Source of the DNA: Periplaneta americana
Taxonomy: Eukaryota; Arthropoda; Insecta; Blattodea; Blattidae
DNA length: 64,000 bases
Direction of reading: 5' to 3'
Assembly: GCF_040183065.1 (NCBI RefSeq)
Contig: NC_091122.1
Location: 80,162,955-80,226,954, forward strand
The translations under genes were made by a program, and so were the position numbers. The notes under the pieces are model-generated. The model was not told where the DNA came from. It searched no databases and saw only the letters and a program-made list of their open reading frames with translations. Shown here one piece after another: positions 57,972-64,000 of this stretch (positions are counted from its first letter, which is position 1; each line of letters begins with the position of its first letter).

Positions 57972-58360
57972 ATGGACTTCAAAAATGGCCCTGAGAAACC
58001 TTTGAAACAGCAGGAAACCAGAAAAGAAAGAAATGGTAGATATGCCGATTTTTTAGATTTATCAAATACTGATACTTCTAGGTTTGGAGCTGATGCATCC
58101 AGCCTTCTGTATATATCAGGTTATGCTTCTTTCAAGGTATTCGTAAAGTTACATTGTTCACTTTGTATTGATTACTTTGTAGAGAAAGAAACCAACAATC
58201 AAGATATTTATCTTAACACATTGAATCGAGGAAGACTTTATTTTTCAGATTTTGTACTTTACATTGCAACAATTGCCTACTGCATTATAAATGCATTGAT
58301 TTCAGTGTTAATGAAGAAAACTTTGTAAAATGTGGAATCAAAAGAAATTGTTGAAGTTAC
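57972..58360 (+). pseudogene. Possible transposase C-terminal fragment
   Basis: The frame carries LLYISGYASFKVFVKLHCSL then CIDYF and LNRGRLYFSDFVLYIATIAY. The pattern GYxxxK...C..C followed by a RGxL-serine-like segment resembles the C-terminal region of some THAP/P-element-type transposases. After the stop another frame continues NEENFVKCGIKRN, suggesting a frameshift. The family assignment is tentative. Confidence 0.35.
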
Positions 58361-58740
58361 TCTCAAAAATAGTCTTGTGTAGCGATGCTGGCTTTGTAAA
58401 CGATGTATGCGCATGTACGATGGAATATGTTGAACTTGCTGATAATATACTTGTCATTTTGAACTTAGTTAAATAATAATTATTCAAACAAGGAATGATA
58501 TCATAGCTGCCAGGAAACCAGTGTACGATAAAAGAAAATTGTGGACATTTTGGGAAAGGATGTGAAAAATGTAGGACTAAGTAAAATGAAAAGTATTTAA
58601 TATTGTGTATAGCCTAGGCCTAGATATTTAGATTTTGATGAATATTTATTTATTATGTAATATTCCAGTCTACAGTCTACGAGTACATCAGTCTATATTA
58701 TCTCTACGGTGTCATTTTGACCTTCAAACAGACTTCTCCC
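58361..58740. other. Non-coding stretch
   Basis: A TAGGCCTA octamer lies at 58615-58622. Nothing else recognised. Confidence 0.4.
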
Positions 58741-59010
58741 TCATAGCTTGTGACACATCTTTGGCAACGAAACATGCAGCATATCTTTGTTCATAAGACC
58801 TGTACCGCACTTGTAAAAAAAAAAAAAAGCTGGCATATTCTTATTCACGTGCATATAAGTTAAGATAAATGTTTCATCACTTGCAAAAAGGAAGCGTGTG
58901 ATCATGTAAAGCAAAATTTCCATTACCAGGACACACGGCAAAACGGAGTTTGTTAGAATAATGGGAAACTGGATTGTGCAGGCCTGTACGACAATGAAAT
59001 TCCCAGACAT
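58741..59010 (-). pseudogene. Possible mariner-type transposase core fragment
   Basis: The minus strand includes FASDETFILTYMHVNKNMPA, which resembles the FSDExTFHxxGxVNRHNxR segment around the second catalytic Asp of insect mariner-type transposases. The rest is poorly matched. An A-run at 58816-58828 may have shifted the frame. Confidence 0.35.
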
Positions 59011-59621
59011 TTTAAATAAAATAAACTGTGTTATAACACTTCATAAGGATTTAATTTTTACTTTTGACTTATATTCAATATAGTCAGGACTATGGAAAGA
59101 TAACAGTAAAAGCCAAGTATGTTGAATGTAGCCGTATGGATGTGGATGAGATGAATGTTCACCTACAGTCGTACGTAAATTGCGGTACAGTCGTACATGG
59201 AACATGAATCATGCTTGCGATAATTTGTAAAGAAAGGGAGACGTGAAGTGTAAACAAATATGTTCAATGTACAAAGTATACGTTTGAATTGCATTTCGAG
59301 AAGGAGATCTCTACAACCAGCACTGTGAACTTTCGAGATTTATTGCGTTAACCCTCACGACATACTGTACATATTCCCAAACACCCACCGGTCAACTACA
59401 TTAAGGTTCGCTGCATGCCCAGGTTAAGAGTAGACAACCCTACTCATCCCTATGCAAATCTCCTCCGTGTTACCAGCCAGTATTTTCTGATTTTCATTTT
59501 ATTCATAATGTCATGCATGCATTTATCGTAATTCTTTTTACGTAGGTCTTCCAATATGGTTTGATATGATATTCTTTTGACATTCTTCAATTTACTGAGT
59601 TGAATAATAGCTAAGATGAGT
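59011..59621. other. Stretch without recognised gene
   Basis: Nothing recognised on either strand. Confidence 0.45.
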
Positions 59622-60673
59622 AATTACTTCGCACTCATCTAAGGGGAATATAGAGAGTATAAGAAAAGGAGTCTTTGCGAGTGAAAGTCCGAGTGAAGTT
59701 ACGAAAGGGACTGCGACGAAGAGAAGAAAGAAGTCGAGAATACAACAGACAAAGGGAGCGCAGATGGTCAAAGGCCAGCAACCGTGGATGATATTGAGGG
59801 GGAACTAAAAAAAAGATGTGCGAAAAACTAGATGAAACTTTCATAAAAATTCAGCGAGTTATGTGATAGTTAAAGAAACAAGGAAGTGCAAACTAAGACG
59901 TGTGAAGTGTAACAAGTGAACTAGAGGAGAGATCTTAGTCTGAGGCATTAGATGCGGTCAAAAATGTTAGTATTAGATCAATTAGTATAACTGAAGTGGA
60001 ACTGTGAATAATATAGAGGAACAAGAAATGAAGTGTTAATAGAAGATGAATAGAGTAAATTAGAGAGAAGAAAAGCAATATGGTAGTGAGACTAATAAGA
60101 GTAGGAGATAGTGTAACCGTAAAAGTTATCCCATAAAGTGAAAAAGTGATAAGTTAATCGAACAGAAATGGCAAGGAGGTATCACTAACATTTGAACATT
60201 GCAATAATAATTGAGACAAATAATATAATAAGATAAAGTAGATGAGATAGTAGAAATATTAGTGAATACTAGTCAGAGATAAAAAGGTTTTTAACGATAA
60301 ACATAAAAGTAGGGATAACAGTAAGGAAAAATGACAATGATAGTAGTAGAGATGGAGGAGTAGATGTAGATGCGAATGTTTCTATATAAGAGTAAGGTGG
60401 ACAGTATTGCATAGCATTCGGGAATTTATTGAGGGAAGATAAAGAAGGTTAAGAGTTGTAAATACAGCACTGTACATTAGAAAGGATGGAGGAAGAAATA
60501 GAAGCAGGGTTAAACTTTAGGTAATTGGAAGATTTGGGGAGACATAGATAAGAGAAATATAAAGGATATATGATGTAATGTAAGCAAGGTAGTGGTGGAC
60601 CATATGCAGAAATGTGAGGGGAAACCACTACCTGAAAGACGTATGATGACAATAAATATGAATTACTTCGCAC
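59622..60673 (+). mobile_element. Purine-rich insertion flanked by 13 bp direct repeats
   Basis: AATTACTTCGCAC occurs at 59622-59634 and again at 60661-60673, as expected for a target duplication. The 1,026 bp between them (59635-60660) is strongly A/G-biased on the plus strand, for example GAAGAGAAGAAAGAAGTCGA, and ends AATAAATATG, containing a polyadenylation-like AATAAA. All plus-strand frames have many stops except the first ~47 codons. I read it as a retroposed non-coding or unrecognised transcript. Family unknown. Confidence 0.6.
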
Positions 60674-61403
60674 AAATCTTCACGAAAGATGACTGGCTTG
60701 AAAAGTAGAATATTCTTGGCATGGACATAAGGGAAGGATGGTCTAAAATCTTGATAGAACAGTTGTTCTTCCACAACATTTCGGACGCAGCTGCTGTATT
60801 TACATCAGCGGGTAACTACTACGCGTCAAAGCGAACTTCCATCGTGGAAAATATGTGCGACTACTCTGACATCATTGTAATGTAACCATAGAATTAGTAT
60901 AATATAGAGAGCGAGTATAGTTGCGCAGAAGACTACTGAGGGGTATCAGAATCGAAACATGGAGAAGTCATGCGATTTTGAGATGAACGCAACCGATTTC
61001 GCTTATCGGCCAAGCGCCATTTATTAAAAACTGAGAAAGCAAGTGTTAAAGTTAAGTGAATACCATAGTTTACTGAATATCATTATCATTTAATTTTAAT
61101 GTTCATACTTTATATTACTTGTTATATGTTTAATTAAATTATAGTATCCACTTGGTTTTAACCCTCGTTTTCTCCGTTCTTAATATATGGTGCTTGGCCC
61201 ACAATGACTCTGAACCCATCATATTACGTTGTTCCTATTATACCTAGATATATTGAAGTTCACAGATTTCTAAACTCCCACTATTAATCCGAGAATATAC
61301 ATATTATTATTTCCGATTGTTGCTCTGTAGGTTTCACTCTAAACGTCACGTTGTCACGTCTACTTCCTCGATAAGAATAAGCACTAGTCTGTTATATTGT
61401 TAA
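60674..61403. other. Stretch without recognised gene
   Basis: Nothing recognised. It borders a long ATT microsatellite. Confidence 0.45.
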
Positions 61404-61408
61404 ATGGC

Positions 61409-61504
<96 letters not shown>
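61409..61504. repeat. (ATT)32 microsatellite
   Basis: About 96 bases of pure ATT. The poly-isoleucine frame over it is not a gene. Confidence 0.95.
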
Positions 61505-61505
<1 letters not shown>

Positions 61506-61845
61506 TCATATACGAGTACGTTGACATTCTTAACTCTTAATAATAACTTTTTAATAATAACACTGGGGAACACAGTTCTCGTTGAGTTAGATCTGACACA
61601 TTTCTTACTAACTCTTCTGTTGGGAATCCAAATATGACCTCAGTTTTTTTCTATCACGTCAACTTTTTAAGATACAGGGTGGCCTCCAGAAAATGTAAAA
61701 ATTGTAGGCATAGAATGAAAATGAAGAAATATAATTACCTAAATGTACTTTATTCACTATTTTCCTAAATGTACTTTATTCACTATTTTGTTCATACAAA
61801 GGATATATTGCTTCTGTACTTCAAATCTTGTGCACGTCATTTCAG
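61505..61845. other. Probable 3' flank of the CxxC element
   Basis: It contains ACAGGGTGGCCTCCAGAAAA at about 61674 and a tandem CCTAAATGTACTTTATTCAC duplicated at about 61737-61785. The first could be an element end, but its partner would lie beyond the window. Confidence 0.35.
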
Positions 61846-63532
61846 TTAAGGCGTAAATTTGCGTTTATAACTTTTCCTGGAGTGTGGCATCTGTGGACAA
61901 TCCCGCCGAATGCTCCAGCAATAGTCGGCGAGCATATGTTGATCCCATCTACCCTGATACCGTGTTTCCATAACCTTCAAATCTTGGTGGAATCGTTCGC
62001 CTTGTTCATCACTGATGGCACCAAGATTTTCCAGAAACTTACCTAGGTGGCTATGCAGAAAATGCACTTTGATGCTCATGTGACAACCAAGCGCTTTGTA
62101 TGAGTCCAAGAGTTTCTAGACTATTTCGATGTAATTCTCTGCTCGTACATTTCCAAGAAAGTCTTTGACAATGTCTTTGAATGATAACAAAGCATTCTTT
62201 TCGAGTTCTGTCATTGTCCCAATGAAATGTTGATCTCTGATGAGATGCTGAATCTGTGGACCATCAAACACACCGGCCATAATTTTTTTCAAATGACAGA
62301 CTAGGAAGTGCTGTAAGGAGGTACTTGAAACAATCTCCTTCAGTTGCCACAGCTTTCACGAACTGTTTCATGAGACCCAGTTTCAAGTGCAAAGGTGGGA
62401 ATATTATGTTTTTTTTCTATCAACGAGCGGGTCATTTAGAATGTTTGGATCACCCGATTTGAGGATAGTTCGTGGAGGCCAATCACTTTTCACCCAATGC
62501 TTCTCACGTGCTCTGCTGTCCCACATGCAAAGATAACAGGGATATTTAGTGTATCTACGTTGCTGCCCGAGAAGGAAACACACCATTTTAAGGTCAACAC
62601 ATATGACCCAATTGTGTTCGTGATATTTCAGTAACTCAATGACTCTCTTTGTCTCCATATTCTTCACAAAGAGAAACTGAATGACCAATTGGGACTGACC
62701 CTAATAAATTGCCATTATGAAGGACACATTTTAAGCTCCGCTTTGAACTATCGATGAACAGTCGCCATTCAGTTGCGTTATGCATTTCAATTCCCAATTC
62801 CTCCATTTAACCTCGTGTGTTATGGCAATATACAAAACCACCATCACTTCTAAAGTACTGGAGAAATTCACTTTCTCTGGTTCGAAAGTAGGATATCTTA
62901 GTTCCTTTTTCAAGCAAGTTTTTCTCACGCAGTCTGGATGCTAGGAGTTCAGAAGCCTTCTTCGATTGTCCCAAATCACGTGTCAAATCACTCAACTCAT
63001 GCTGATCAAATCCCTTACGAACAGAGTCATCTTCAATAACAAAATCGCTATCACTGTTATCAGACACTCCATCACTATGTTCACTATGTTCTTCAAGCGA
63101 GGGTAATGTAACGAAAACTGGCACTGGGATTTCAGCTGAATGAGGCACTGGGCGTACTGCTGATTGTAGACTAGGATACTCCAGGTTACATTTATTTTTC
63201 TTGTTATATCCTGATGTTTTCACCGTGCAAAAATAACAGTCATCTGAATGATCTCTCGCCTCTCCCCAAACCATTGGTTTTCCAAATGGCATCTTATCAC
63301 GTGTTCCCTTTGTCCACATCCGTAAACCCTCCACACACTGCTTGCACACGTAATGAGGTGCCCATGACTTATCCTGATCACCAATTTTAACTTTGAAATA
63401 TGCAAAATAGGCTTGCTTTACAAATGCACTGATGTTTATCCTCTGACTGGGTATGGTGAAATTTCCACAGATATAACAAAAAGAATCAGGGTTGTTTCTG
63501 CACTTCCGACGAGAAACAGAAGAGGCAGCCAT
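61846..63532 (-). pseudogene. CxxC-rich transposon-like protein, broken
   Basis: The ATG at 63532 has a good context (ATCATGG). The N-terminal part has three CxxC pairs: CYICGNF, CKQCVEG and CYFC. An acidic Ser/Asp-rich linker follows. Then come EWRLFIDSSKRSLKCVL, HNWVICVDLKMVCFLLGQQR with GGYTKY-like KYPCYLCMWDS, FPPLHLKLGLMKQFVKA, LGCHMSIKVHFLHSHLGKF and EQGERFHQDLKVMETRYQGR. I recall this protein type from many arthropods and cnidarians in repeated, transposon-like loci. The order Asp (FIDSS), Asp (VCVD), Glu (GERFHQD) could be a DDE-type active site, which is inference. It is broken by a nonsense TAA (about 62810), frameshifts near 62670, 62420 and 62285, and a TAG near 62110. Confidence 0.65.
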
Positions 63533-64000
63533 GATCTGAAAGAACGGAGATACGTGTTTAAATAAAGTAAGATATTGATAGTCATACTTTAACCACGTTT
63601 CCCTTTGGAATCGCTTCTCTACAAGGTCTTCCTCCCTCCATTCCCCCTCCAGACTGCTTCTTTATCGGCCAATAGAACATTAGTGCTCTCCTCCATCAAG
63701 GATACAGTAAATTACTTGGAGATAAACGATAGCGAGAGGGAAAAGAACTCGCCACCATACCCCATTATCTCCTGGCCTAGTTGCCTCATAAGTGGTGCCT
63801 TGTTGGTATCATTTGTGAGGTTCAGAACGGTCTTCGGACAGTTGACTAAACAACAAATAACAACCGATAGCAAAAAAAAAAAAAAAAAAACTTGACGTAA
63901 TAGAATAAAACTAACAGCAGTTTCAAAATCAGCATATAATCGCTTGGAGGTAAGCGATAGAGAAAAAACCTGACGTGATAGAAGAAAACTAACTGCAGTT
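63533..64000. other. Upstream flank with imperfect repeats
   Basis: A 19-nt A run lies at 63872-63890. The block GATAGCAAAA...CTTGACGTAATAGAATAAAA (63865-63921) recurs as GATAGAGAAAAAACCTGACG...GAAGAAAACTAACTGCAG (63956-64000). CTTGGAGATAAACGATAG (63716) recurs as CTTGGAGGTAAGCGATAG (63942). No gene is recognised. Confidence 0.45.

Noticed and set aside
59635-60673. Minus-strand frames rich in Ser, Leu and Pro (59844-59635 and 60673-60449)
   Set aside because: They come from the pyrimidine-rich complement of a composition-biased insert and carry no domain.
61404-61637. Open frame dominated by isoleucine
   Set aside because: It is a translation of the (ATT)32 microsatellite. The same reason removes the frames at 45147-45332, 44498-44767 and 42390-42656.

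Overview
The window looks like insect nuclear DNA, most likely from a cockroach or another polyneopteran. It is AT-rich, there are no bacterial-style operons, and spliced transposase genes, tRNA-headed SINEs, long trinucleotide microsatellites and several non-LTR retrotransposon clades are present. The species assignment is inference. I see no clearly intact host gene. The only candidate is a small three-exon THAP-domain gene (minus strand, 11009 to 10406), and its first splice donor looks destroyed. Almost everything else that can be recognised is transposon-derived.

Layout. 1-4.2 kb: an RTE-like LINE fragment running off the left edge, a second short copy (2662-3018) and a 1.1 kb TIR element (3020-4141) abutting it. 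4.4-7.5 kb: a near-complete hAT transposon (4400-7522) with a spliced, three-times-frameshifted transposase and a LINE fragment nested in it with a perfect 17 bp target duplication. 7.6-12 kb: a block bounded by the two ends of a dispersed insect repeat, holding a LINE RNase H remnant, a TTAA-flanked MITE and the THAP gene. 13-20 kb: a tRNA-headed repeat, hAT C-terminal fragments, an 800 bp foldback element, a Penelope-like element with a GIY-YIG domain, and a TTF-type hAT remnant. 21-26 kb: a LINE tail, a hairpin, a degenerate coding remnant, and a 3,046 bp DNA transposon (22976-26021) with a DUF7869-like transposase and a subterminal array of a GGGTCATGTCA-like motif. 26-33 kb: SINEs, a mariner-like remnant and a foldback element. 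33-40 kb: mostly non-coding, with an R2-like endonuclease fragment, one of two related TA-flanked inverted-repeat elements, and an internally deleted hAT with a perfect 8 bp TSD. 40-43.7 kb: a CR1/L2-like LINE on the minus strand. 44.3-48.1 kb: a deleted hAT (44346-45871) followed by a 2.2 kb 5'-truncated RTE-like LINE. 48.4-53.4 kb: the second TA-flanked element, a decayed hAT, an inverted pair of mariner-type transposase halves, and a pogo-like TIR element. 53.9-59 kb: several short TIR elements and two orphan open frames. 59.6-60.7 kb: a strikingly purine-rich, non-coding, 13 bp direct-repeat-flanked insertion. 61.8-63.5 kb: a broken, CxxC-rich, transposon-like gene on the minus strand.

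The elements interact mainly by nesting and decay. LINE machinery (RTE-like, CR1-like, RNase-H type) would explain the many SINE and truncated LINE insertions with 13-17 bp target duplications. The hAT, mariner/pogo, piggyBac-like and DUF7869 families would have mobilised the TIR elements. All domain identifications come from reading translations; no database search was run.
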